NCBI GenBank assembly: GCA_958402445.1
Contig: CATXTO010000014.1
Span: 1-48,277, forward strand
DNA length: 48,277 bases
Reading direction: 5' to 3'
DNA from: an uncultured Eubacteriales bacterium
GTDB lineage: Bacteria > Bacillota > Clostridia > Oscillospirales > Oscillospiraceae
A program made the position numbers and the translations under genes. This document shows, piece after piece, positions 41,915 through 48,277 of this stretch. Numbering within the stretch: the stretch's first letter is position 1; the number at the start of each line of letters is the position of its first letter. The notes under the pieces are model-generated. The model was not told the DNA's origin and searched no databases. It saw only the letters and a list, made by a program, of their open reading frames with translations.

Positions 41915-42769
41915 TCAGCCAATGCCCACCACCGGGATGGCAATGGTCAGCATCCGCAGCAGAACCTCCGTCAGAGGCGCCACCAGCAGCATGCTGTCAA
42001 ATCGGTCCAGGATCCCGCCATGCCCGGGAATCAAATCCCCGTAATCCTTGACGCCAAGCTGCCGTTTAATGGCGGAGAACCCCAGGTCGCCCAGGATAGA
42101 GGCCCCGGCGCCCAAAACACCGTACAGAATGCCATACCAATAGATTACGTCAAAGCCGAAGGCCTTATCCAAAATCAGGCCGTAAAGCTCCATAAACGCT
42201 ACGGCGCACAGAACGCCGCCTACCGCTCCCTCCACGGTTTTGTTGGGGCTGACCACGGGGGCCAGCTTATGTTTCCCCAGCGCGCGGCCCACAAAATAGG
42301 CGCCGGAATCGGCGGTAAACGCCAGGACAAAAGCGATGAGAATGTAATACTTGCCCAAGTCGTTTTGACCGGGGTCCGCGCCGGCGTACATGGCGCGGAT
42401 GCGAACCAAGGCGGTTAATAAAAACGGAAGCAGTACACCCGCCGCTAGACACAAGCAGACCTTTTCCAAGCGCAAGTGCGTGCGGGCCGCCAGCATCTCC
42501 CCCAGCAGCACGGCAAAATAGACCAATATGCCGATAAGCGCTAAATTCGGATTCTGACGCAGGCTCCAGAAGGAGACCAAAACCGCCATGATCATGGCGT
42601 AAATTACCAGACGAAGGTTTTTCACAAGCCCGGTGCGGTACAGCAGCTCATAGGCTGCAATGGCCCCGGCGGCGCCGAAGAGCAGCGCCGTCGCCCAATC
42701 TGGCAGCACCAGCACCACCACCAGCAACAGCGGCAGCAGCACCGCCGCGGAAATCACTCTGGTTTTCAT
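41915..42769 (-). CDS. cdsA: Phosphatidate cytidylyltransferase
   Basis: A 284-residue integral membrane enzyme making CDP-diacylglycerol from phosphatidate and CTP. About eight hydrophobic helices are visible. The family signature lies near the C-terminus: SAIKRQLGVKDYGDLIPGHG followed by GILDRFDS, including the K-D and PGHGG-x-x-DR residues. GGAGGTG is 8 bases before the ATG and lies within the end of uppS, whose stop abuts this start. The product feeds phosphatidylglycerol and cardiolipin synthesis. Confidence 0.96.
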   Translation of the reverse strand: MKTRVISAAVLLPLLLVVVLVLPDWATALLFGAAGAIAAYELLYRTGLVKNLRLVIYAMIMAVLVSFWSLRQNPNLALIGILVYFAVLLGEMLAARTHLRLEKVCLCLAAGVLLPFLLTALVRIRAMYAGADPGQNDLGKYYILIAFVLAFTADSGAYFVGRALGKHKLAPVVSPNKTVEGAVGGVLCAVAFMELYGLILDKAFGFDVIYWYGILYGVLGAGASILGDLGFSAIKRQLGVKDYGDLIPGHGGILDRFDSMLLVAPLTEVLLRMLTIAIPVVGIG

Positions 42770-43504
42770 CTATTTGACACCTCCGAACCGGCGGGAACGC
42801 CGGTTATACTGCGCAATAGCCTCCTCTAAATCCCTTGGCCCGAAATCCGGCCAGAGCACATCCAAAAACACATATTCCGAATAGGCCGACTGCCACAGCA
42901 GAAAATTACTGGTTCTCTTTTCCCCGGAGGGCCGGATCACGAGCTCCGGATCCGGGATCCCGGCGGAGTACAGATAGCTGGAAAGCAGCGCCTCGTTCAT
43001 CTCCCCCGGTTTCCTTTTCCCGCAGGCTACATCCTCTGCAAACCGACGGGCCGCCGCCACGATTTCATCCCGCCCCCCGTAATTCAGGCAGAAATTCACC
43101 TGGACGTCGTGATACTGAGAAGACCGGGTCTGGGCGTCCCGACATAGCTGCTGGAGCCCTGGGCTCAGACGGGTCAAATCACCGAAAAACACGAAGCGCA
43201 CATGGTTTTTCTCCATATCCCGGAGCGCCTCCTCCAGGTACGCCTGGAGCAGTCTCATGATACCCATAATCTCTTCCTGAGACCGCTTCCAGTTTTCCGT
43301 TGAAAATGCATAAACAGTCAAATATCGTACGCCGATCTCCCGGCAGTAGTTGGCAATGCGCCGAAAGGTTTCCGCGCCGGCGGCGTGGCCTGCGGTCCGA
43401 GGCAGCGCCCGCCGCTTGGCCCATCGGCCGTTGCCATCCATAATAATCGCGATGTGCTGCGGCACAACACGGCTTTTGGCTTCTTTCTTGAACAATCGTG
43501 CCAT
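42770..43504 (-). CDS. uppS: Isoprenyl (undecaprenyl) diphosphate synthase
   Basis: A 244-residue cis-prenyltransferase extending FPP with IPP to the C55 carrier for peptidoglycan and other wall polymers. Motifs are HIAIIMDGNGRWAKRR near residue 18, TVYAFSTENWKRS, the LNYGGRDEI segment and ELVIRPSGEKRTSNFLLWQS near 185-205, with YSEYVFLDVLWPDF at the end. ATG 43504 is chosen because the motif spacing matches the family and GGGGAT lies upstream; the frame is open 19 codons further. It links the MEP genes of the same operon to wall synthesis. Confidence 0.95.
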   Translation of the reverse strand: MARLFKKEAKSRVVPQHIAIIMDGNGRWAKRRALPRTAGHAAGAETFRRIANYCREIGVRYLTVYAFSTENWKRSQEEIMGIMRLLQAYLEEALRDMEKNHVRFVFFGDLTRLSPGLQQLCRDAQTRSSQYHDVQVNFCLNYGGRDEIVAAARRFAEDVACGKRKPGEMNEALLSSYLYSAGIPDPELVIRPSGEKRTSNFLLWQSAYSEYVFLDVLWPDFGPRDLEEAIAQYNRRSRRFGGVK

Positions 43505-43558
43505 AACATCCCCAGGATTTCCGCGAACCGGACCGATCGGGCCGTTCGCTGACATTAT

Positions 43559-43584
43559 CATAGGGGCGCTTCCGCGCCCCTATG
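43559..43584 (-). repeat. 11-bp hairpin with GNRA loop between frr and uppS
   Basis: CATAGGGGCGC and GCGCCCCTATG pair perfectly. On the transcribed strand the loop is GGAA, a GNRA tetraloop. No T run follows. The arms resemble the TAGGGGCG ends of the dispersed repeat family, so it may be a reduced copy or an mRNA-processing/stability hairpin inside the operon. The 163-bp gap between frr and uppS holds no gene. Confidence 0.7.
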
Positions 43585-43667
43585 TAGCTCTCCTGCCGGC
43601 GCAAACCGCGGCTGCAAGTAAGTCCCGCTGGCGCGGCGGCTCTCCATTTTCAGCGCCTGCGCCCGCT

Positions 43668-44222
43668 TTAAATAGCCATCAGTTCCTTTTCCTTGGCGGC
43701 GCAGGCCTCATCCACCTTTTTAATGTACTGATCCGTGAGCTCCTGTAGGTCTTTTTCCGCCTTCTTCTGCTCGTCCTCCGTGATCTCAGACTTCTTTTTC
43801 GCCACCTTCACATAGTCCATAGCCTCCCGACGCACATTCCGCAGGGCTACCTTTGCGTCCTCGGCGTACCGGCGGACCTGCTTGGTCAGTTCCTTCCGGC
43901 GTTCCTCCGTCAACTGCGGGAACACCAGCCGAATTACCCGGCCGTCGTTTTGCGGATTAATTCCCAAATCGGAGGCTTGAATGGCCTTTTGCACTTCTTT
44001 GAGCAGCTTTGCATCCCAGGGCTGAATCACCAGGGTGCGGGGGTCCGGAGAAGATATGGTGCCCACCTGTCCAACGGGGGTGTCCACTCCATAATATTCC
44101 ACGGTAATCCGGTCCAGAACCTTGGCATTGGCCCGGCCCGCCCGAACCGCGCCGAAATTGTCCTGCAATACGTCTAGGGTCTTGTCCATCTTACGGGAAT
44201 ACTCCTTGAAGTCTACGCTCAT
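43668..44222 (-). CDS. frr: Ribosome recycling factor
   Basis: A 184-residue factor that with EF-G splits post-termination ribosomes. It has the standard length and segments: MDKTLDVLQDNFGAVRAGRA, YYGVDTPVGQVGTIS, VIQPWDAKLLKEVQKAI, DGRVIRLVFPQLTEERRKEL and a charged C-terminal helix ending in YIKKVDEACAAKEKELM. AAAGGAGG precedes the ATG. It lies 3 bp downstream of pyrH, an almost universal pairing. Confidence 0.98.
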   Translation of the reverse strand: MSVDFKEYSRKMDKTLDVLQDNFGAVRAGRANAKVLDRITVEYYGVDTPVGQVGTISSPDPRTLVIQPWDAKLLKEVQKAIQASDLGINPQNDGRVIRLVFPQLTEERRKELTKQVRRYAEDAKVALRNVRREAMDYVKVAKKKSEITEDEQKKAEKDLQELTDQYIKKVDEACAAKEKELMAI

Positions 44223-44225
44223 GGT

Positions 44226-44945
44226 TTAATCCTCCTTTACAATTGTTCCGATTTTCTCGCCCTGGACCACGCGCAGAATATTTTCCGGGTCCTGCAGGGC
44301 AAAAACCACCAGAGGCATATGATTTTCCATGGCCAGGGCCATGGCCGTGGTATCCGTGGCCTGCAGATGCCGGGCCAGGGCCGCGTCGTAGGTCAGCGTG
44401 TCATACCGGACCGCCGCCGGGTCCTTCCGCGGGTCGGCGGAATACACCCCGTCCACATTCTTCGCCAACAACACCGCGTCCGCCCCGATTTCCACGCCTC
44501 GGAGCACCGCGCCGGTGTCTGTGGAAAAATAGGGGTTCCCAGTGCCGCAGCCGAAAATCACCACACGGCCAGCCTCCAGATGCCGCACCGCCTCATCCCG
44601 AACGAAGGGCTCGGCGAACCGCTGCATCTCCACAGCGGTCTGGACCCGGGCTTCCACGCCCTGTTTTTCCAGCACATCGCATAGGGCCAGGCAGTTCAGC
44701 ACCGTGGCCAGCATGCCCATGGCGTCCGCCCGGCTGCGCTGCATCCGCCCGCCGCCGTCCTTGACGCCGCGCCAGAAGTTGCCGGCGCCCACCACGACGC
44801 CCACCTGCACGCCCAGCTCCACGCATCGCTTGATGGCGGCACAGACCTGGTCCATAAGGTCGAAATCCAGACCCCGGTGCTGGGAACCGGCCAGGGCCTC
44901 CCCGCTGAGCTTTAACAGGATTCTCCGATACCGCGCTTGAGGCAT
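44226..44945 (-). CDS. pyrH: UMP kinase
   Basis: A 239-residue hexameric amino-acid-kinase-fold enzyme phosphorylating UMP to UDP. Motifs are YRRILLKLSGEALAG at the N-terminus, VGVVVGAGNFWRG, RADAMGMLATVLNCLAL and VIFGCGTGNPYFSTDTGAVL, then LLAKNVDGVYSADPRKDP. The start ATG 44945 has AAAGGAG 9 bases upstream; an earlier in-frame ATG at 44972 lies before that site. It is the first gene of the long operon ending with polC, with a promoter divergent from glnS. Confidence 0.97.
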   Translation of the reverse strand: MPQARYRRILLKLSGEALAGSQHRGLDFDLMDQVCAAIKRCVELGVQVGVVVGAGNFWRGVKDGGGRMQRSRADAMGMLATVLNCLALCDVLEKQGVEARVQTAVEMQRFAEPFVRDEAVRHLEAGRVVIFGCGTGNPYFSTDTGAVLRGVEIGADAVLLAKNVDGVYSADPRKDPAAVRYDTLTYDAALARHLQATDTTAMALAMENHMPLVVFALQDPENILRVVQGEKIGTIVKED

Positions 44946-45005
44946 TGGAATCCACTCCTTTCCCACTGGCATTTCCTGGAGAGTTTCGTTTCTTTATCCT
45001 CCCCT

Positions 45006-45034
45006 ATTCTATAATAACTCAGACCGATTGACAA
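45006..45034 (-). promoter_or_regulatory. Promoter of the pyrH-polC operon
   Basis: On the minus strand, TTGTCA (45034-45029), a 17-bp spacer and TAGAAT (45011-45006); an overlapping TATTATAG offers an alternative -10. Confidence 0.65.
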
Positions 45035-45184
45035 CTGCATTTTTCCTTTTTTCCAAATTGTTTTTCGTTTTTTCACATTTGCAGCCGGGATAAATCAGGG
45101 ACTGTCGCCGGGAAAGTTCCCTCTTTTGGTGAAAAATAACACAGAAAACCCGGGGAAACGTCCAATTTCTGGTGGCATGGGCGG

Positions 45185-45213
45185 TTGATAAAATGGACAG
45201 AATGCTTTATAAT
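45185..45213 (+). promoter_or_regulatory. Promoter of glnS
   Basis: TTGATA (45185-45190), a 17-bp spacer and TATAAT (45208-45213), 38 bp before the start codon. No T-box leader is present. Between the two divergent promoters (45035-45184) nothing further is recognised. Confidence 0.8.
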
Positions 45214-45251
45214 GCAAAGCAGTGCAAAATGAGACAGAGAGGATGTTTTAT

Positions 45252-46925
45252 ATGCCGGAAGCCGCGGAGACCAAAAACTTTATTCACACCTTCATTGAGG
45301 AGGATATCGCCCCCGGCGGTTCGTACGCAGGCATGACCGTCCACACCCGGTTTCCGCCGGAGCCCAATGGCTATCTGCATATCGGGCACTGCAAGGCCCT
45401 GATCATCGACTTCGGCACGGCGGAGCAGTTCGGCGGCATCTGCAACCTGCGGATGGACGACACCAACCCCGCCAAAGAGGATACGGAATACGTCGAAGCC
45501 ATACAGGAGGATATCCATTGGCTCGGCTTCGACTGGGGAGACCGGTTCTACTATGGGTCGGATTATTTTGAACAGACCTACGAATACGCCGAGGAGCTGA
45601 TTCAAAAGGGCCTGGCCTACGTTTGCGAGCTGACGCCGGAGCAGTTTAAGGAATGTCGGGGCGATCTGACCCATCCTGCCGTCTCCCCCTACCGGGACCG
45701 GCCCGCGGCAGAGAGCCTGGATTTGTTCCGACGCATGCGCGCCGGGGAATTCCCCGAGGGAAAGTACACCCTCCGGGCAAAAATCGACCTGGCCAGCGGC
45801 AACTTCAACATGCGGGACCCTGTGCTCTATCGCATTCGCTACATTGAGCATCACCGGCAGGGAACCAAGTGGTGCATCTTCCCCATGTACGACTTTGCCC
45901 ATCCCATTCAGGACGCGCTGGAGGGGATTACCCACAGCCTGTGTTCGCTGGAATATGAAAATCACCGGCCCTTGTACAACTGGGTCGTGGAGCACGTTTC
46001 CGTCCCCAGCCGCCCCCGGCAAATCGAATTCGCCCGCCTGGGCATCAATTACACGGTGCTGTCCAAGCGGAAGCTCCGCCAACTGGTGGAGGAAGGCTAT
46101 GTTGCCGGCTGGGACGACCCCCGGATGCCCACTCTGTGCGGACTGCGCCGGCGGGGCTACACGCCCCGGGCAATCCGCGCCTTCTGCGAACGCATCGGCG
46201 TGGCCAAAACGCCCAATGTGGTGGAATACGACTTCCTGGAGCACTGCCTCCGGGAGGACCTGAATGAAACCGCTACCCGGGTGATGGCGGTGCTAAATCC
46301 GGTCAAATTAACTGTGACCAATTACCCGGAGGGAAAGGCGGAGACCTTCCAGGTGGAAAACAATCCCACCGACCCCGCCGCCGGCACCCGCCCAGTCTCC
46401 TTTTCCCGGTATCTGTGGATCGAGCGGGAGGACTTCATGGAAGAAAAGGCAGGCAAGTTCTTCCGGCTGTTCCCCGGCAACGAGGTCCGGCTCAAGGGCG
46501 CGTATGTGGTTAAATGCACCGGCTGTGTGAAGGATGCGCAGGGCAATGTCACGGAGGTTCTGTGCACCTATGATCCGGATTCCCGGGGCGGCAACCCCGC
46601 CGACGGCAGGAAGGTCAAGAGCACCATGCATTGGGTGGACGCGGAGAACTGCTCCGACGCCGAGGTTCGACTGTATGACAACCTGTTCTCCGATCCAAAC
46701 CCGGACGCCGCGGGCAAGGATTTCATCGCATGCCTGAATCCCCGCTCCTTAGAGATTCGCAAGGGCTGCAAGGTAGAGGCGGCTCTGGCCGGCGCCAAGG
46801 GCAGTGACCGATACCAATTCCTGCGGCAGGGATACTTCTGCGCCGACAGCCAGGACTCCGCTCCGGAGCATCTGGTATTCAACCGGTCCGTCAGCCTGAA
46901 GGACAGCTACAAACCCGCCAAGTAA
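45252..46925 (+). CDS. glnS: Glutaminyl-tRNA synthetase
   Basis: A 557-residue class I synthetase. The HIGH motif is in RFPPEPNGYLHIGHCKALII near residue 40. A nearby NLRMDDTNPAKEDTEYVEAI segment is characteristic of the Gln/Glu group. The IEFARLGINYTVLSKRKL stretch contains the KMSKS-equivalent VLSKR, and GWDDPRMPTLCGLRRRGYTP is the usual GlnRS follow-on. The C-terminal half is the beta-barrel anticodon-binding domain of GlnRS, not the alpha-helical cage of bacterial GluRS, which supports GlnRS. The start is ATG 45252 with GAGAGG 9 bases upstream; two earlier in-frame ATGs are badly spaced. It is monocistronic. Confidence 0.96.
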   Translation: MPEAAETKNFIHTFIEEDIAPGGSYAGMTVHTRFPPEPNGYLHIGHCKALIIDFGTAEQFGGICNLRMDDTNPAKEDTEYVEAIQEDIHWLGFDWGDRFYYGSDYFEQTYEYAEELIQKGLAYVCELTPEQFKECRGDLTHPAVSPYRDRPAAESLDLFRRMRAGEFPEGKYTLRAKIDLASGNFNMRDPVLYRIRYIEHHRQGTKWCIFPMYDFAHPIQDALEGITHSLCSLEYENHRPLYNWVVEHVSVPSRPRQIEFARLGINYTVLSKRKLRQLVEEGYVAGWDDPRMPTLCGLRRRGYTPRAIRAFCERIGVAKTPNVVEYDFLEHCLREDLNETATRVMAVLNPVKLTVTNYPEGKAETFQVENNPTDPAAGTRPVSFSRYLWIEREDFMEEKAGKFFRLFPGNEVRLKGAYVVKCTGCVKDAQGNVTEVLCTYDPDSRGGNPADGRKVKSTMHWVDAENCSDAEVRLYDNLFSDPNPDAAGKDFIACLNPRSLEIRKGCKVEAALAGAKGSDRYQFLRQGYFCADSQDSAPEHLVFNRSVSLKDSYKPAK

Positions 46926-46957
46926 ACCTCCGCGCCGCAGTGAGACGATTTCATTTT

Positions 46958-46981
46958 GTTCGCCGCCCGAGGGCGGCGAAC
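46958..46981 (+). repeat. Hairpin after glnS
   Basis: GTTCGCCGCCC pairs perfectly with GGGCGGCGAAC across two bases. It has no T tail and lies between the glnS stop and its terminator; it may protect the mRNA end. Confidence 0.55.
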
Positions 46982-47007
46982 TCCGCGAGGCCTTTCCGGC
47001 AGGCAGC

Positions 47008-47040
47008 GCGCCGCAGGATGCTTCTCCTGCGGCGCTTTTT
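47008..47040 (+). terminator. Intrinsic terminator of glnS
   Basis: An 11-bp perfect stem (GCGCCGCAGGA with TCCTGCGGCGC) and a 6-base loop, followed by TTTTT. Confidence 0.92.
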
Positions 47041-47118
47041 AGGACCGCGACAGATTGCATCGGCATCATGCGCCCTGTCCGGCATGGCCGTATTTGCACG
47101 GCTTATATAAAAAAACGA

Positions 47119-47147
47119 TTGCAATTTCTGTGTCCATTGTCTATAAT
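47119..47147 (+). promoter_or_regulatory. Promoter of the methyltransferase gene
   Basis: TTGCAA (47119-47124), a 17-bp spacer and TATAAT (47142-47147), 32 bp before the start. Confidence 0.8.
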
Positions 47148-47179
47148 ATATCAAATAACTGTAGAAATGAGGTGTTACG

Positions 47180-47812
47180 ATGAGTGCGGACAAGAAAGAG
47201 GTTGCCGCTTATTTTGACCGTCTGTCGGAGGATTGGGATGAGTCCCTGGTGCACGACAACGCTGTCATTGAAAAGATTTTAAATTTTGCCGATATCCGGC
47301 CCGGGGTTCGCGTCTTGGACGTAGCCTGCGGCACCGGCGTTTTATTTCAAGACTATTTGGACCGAGAGGTCGCCAGCATCACAGGCGTGGACCTTTCCTC
47401 CGGTATGATTGCACAGGCGCAAAAAAAATTCCAGCAGCCCAACGTCCATCTGGTGCGGGCTGATATACAGGCCTGTCGTTTTGACGCGCCCTTCGACCGC
47501 TGCATGATATACAACGCGCTGCCCCACTTTGAGGACCCCGCCATGCTCCTGCGGCGTTTGGCTGGGTTCCTGGTTCCCGGCGGGCGGCTTACGGTGGCCC
47601 ACAGCATGAGCCGGGAGCAAATCGATGCCCACCACCAGAACCATGCCCAGACCCATTCCATACAACTGCCGGAGGCAGAGGCCCTGGCCCAGGTGATGGT
47701 CCCTTGGTTTGACGTGGACGTCATGGTGTCGGACAATGAAAAGTATGTGGTCTCCGGCGTTCGGAACACAGCCTCCTCCGCGCCGATGGTCTCCGATGAG
47801 GACCAGAAATAG
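47180..47812 (+). CDS. Class I SAM-dependent methyltransferase
   Basis: A 210-residue cytoplasmic methyltransferase with the Rossmann-like fold. Motif I is VLDVACGTGVLFQDYL near 45-60, motif II ITGVDLSSGMIAQAQKKF near 68-85, and acidic motif III ADIQACRFDAPFDRCMIYNA near 95-114, followed by LRRLAGFLVPGGRLTVAHSM. This is a UbiE/Methyltransf_11 arrangement; the substrate cannot be deduced. A histidine-rich stretch (DAHHQNHAQTHS) in the C-terminal third is unusual and might bind a metal. GAGGTG precedes the ATG. It has its own promoter and no co-transcribed partner in view. Confidence 0.88.
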   Translation: MSADKKEVAAYFDRLSEDWDESLVHDNAVIEKILNFADIRPGVRVLDVACGTGVLFQDYLDREVASITGVDLSSGMIAQAQKKFQQPNVHLVRADIQACRFDAPFDRCMIYNALPHFEDPAMLLRRLAGFLVPGGRLTVAHSMSREQIDAHHQNHAQTHSIQLPEAEALAQVMVPWFDVDVMVSDNEKYVVSGVRNTASSAPMVSDEDQK

Positions 47813-47852
47813 CATTTTCCTATAGCCTTCTGGCATGGAGCTATAAACAACT

Positions 47853-47882
47853 GTAGGGGTGACCGCGTCGGGGCAAAGCCCT
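47853..47882. repeat. Degenerate palindromic repeat end
   Basis: GTAGGGGTGACCGCGTCGGGG resembles the left end of the dispersed family and lies 40 bp past the methyltransferase stop. Bases 47883-47992 contain no gene. Confidence 0.5.
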
Positions 47883-47992
47883 CTCCCGCTCCGGCGATGA
47901 TTCGCCATCCGCACCGCTGCCTTGTCCCTCCTTTTTAAACCGAACCCGCTTACACCGGGCTTCGGTTTGGGTCCGAAATTTGGCAATAAAAT

Positions 47993-48277
47993 GTAGGGGC
48001 GACCTGTGGTCGCCCGCTGGGGAATCCTCCGGTTTCGCGGGGTTTGCGGGCGAGCACAGCCCGCCCCTACGGGATGAAGATCAATGGGGCGATGTAGGGG
48101 CGACCTGCGGTCGCCCGCCGGGGGAACCCTCCGGTTTCGCGGGGTTTGCGGGCGAGCGCAGCTCGCCCCTACGGGATGAAGATCGATGGTGTGATGTAGG
48201 GGCGACCTGTGGTCGCCCGCCGGGGGAATCCTCCGGTTTCGCGGGGTTTGCGGGCGAGCGCAGCTCGCCCCTACGGG
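47993..48277. repeat. Tandem array of the palindromic repeat (three units, last one cut)
   Basis: Units start at 47993, 48094 and 48196, giving periods of 101 and 102 bp. Each has the left hairpin GGGCGACC/GGTCGCCC after GTAG, a constant spacer containing CCTCCGGTTTCGCGGGGTTT, then a right hairpin ending CGCCCCTAC (GGGCGAGC/GCTCGCCC in units two and three; the first unit carries a one-base change). A linker with GGGATGAAGATC joins the units. The third unit runs to the window edge, so the array may continue. Confidence 0.95.

Noticed and set aside
45207..46244. 345-codon minus-strand frame opposite glnS
   Set aside because: It is antisense to the HIGH and KMSKS regions of an unambiguous synthetase; a compositional shadow.
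47993..48277. Possible CRISPR array
   Set aside because: The units are 101-102 bp with conserved spacers and internal hairpins; a CRISPR has short constant repeats with unique spacers, and no cas gene is present.

Overview
The window looks like a chromosomal segment of a Gram-positive, endospore-forming gut Clostridium-class organism, most likely Oscillospiraceae/Ruminococcaceae (Flavonifractor/Oscillibacter-like). The grounds are: high GC for a Firmicute; a spoIIGA-sigE sporulation pair; Gram-positive PolC; Rex; a CIRCE heat-shock operator; an SLH-domain surface protease; and strong AGGAGG-type ribosome binding sites. The genus is inference. No tRNA, rRNA, CRISPR, prophage or transposase gene was seen. 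Thirty-six protein genes are supported.

Layout. 1-2722: small XRE regulator and an EF-G-like GTPase. 3031-5251: MscS channel, then an ECF sigma factor overlapping a membrane-anchored putative anti-sigma factor. 5334-7991: clpB under a perfect CIRCE. 8441-11181: rex, sigE, spoIIGA and DUF951, all on the minus strand. 11273-14365: S1-domain protein, rarA and nth. 14430-25986: a surface block with two Wzy_C/O-antigen-ligase-type membrane proteins flanking an ArsR-type regulator and a divergent 2145-residue secreted subtilisin with SLH anchors. 26078-27966: padR-DUF1700-DUF4097 operon. 28386-32396: marR plus a heterodimeric ABC exporter. 32665-33453: uridine phosphorylase. 33551-34046: an AT-rich pair of small unknown genes behind a consensus promoter. 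34289-44945: the housekeeping operon pyrH-frr-uppS-cdsA-dxr-rseP-ispG-polC, read on the minus strand. 45252-47812: glnS and a methyltransferase.

How the genes fit together. The pyrH-to-polC operon couples nucleotide supply, ribosome recycling, isoprenoid and phospholipid precursors, envelope proteolysis and replication, with many stop/start contacts that suggest translational coupling. Several loci are regulator-plus-target cassettes for envelope stress (ECF sigma/anti-sigma, padR-DUF1700-DUF4097, marR-ABC). ClpB and Rex connect to heat-shock and redox control.

The most striking non-coding structure is a dispersed family of palindromic elements built from GTAGGGGCG...CGCCCCTAC ends and GGGCGACC/GGTCGCCC-type hairpins. 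It occurs at seven or more intergenic places, often just after stop codons, and forms a tandem array of about 101 bp period at the right edge. Hairpin arms differ between copies in a compensatory way. A second unusual structure is a pair of interlocked inverted repeats in the leader of the giant protease gene. No gene set here is clearly a wholly new defence or biosynthetic system.
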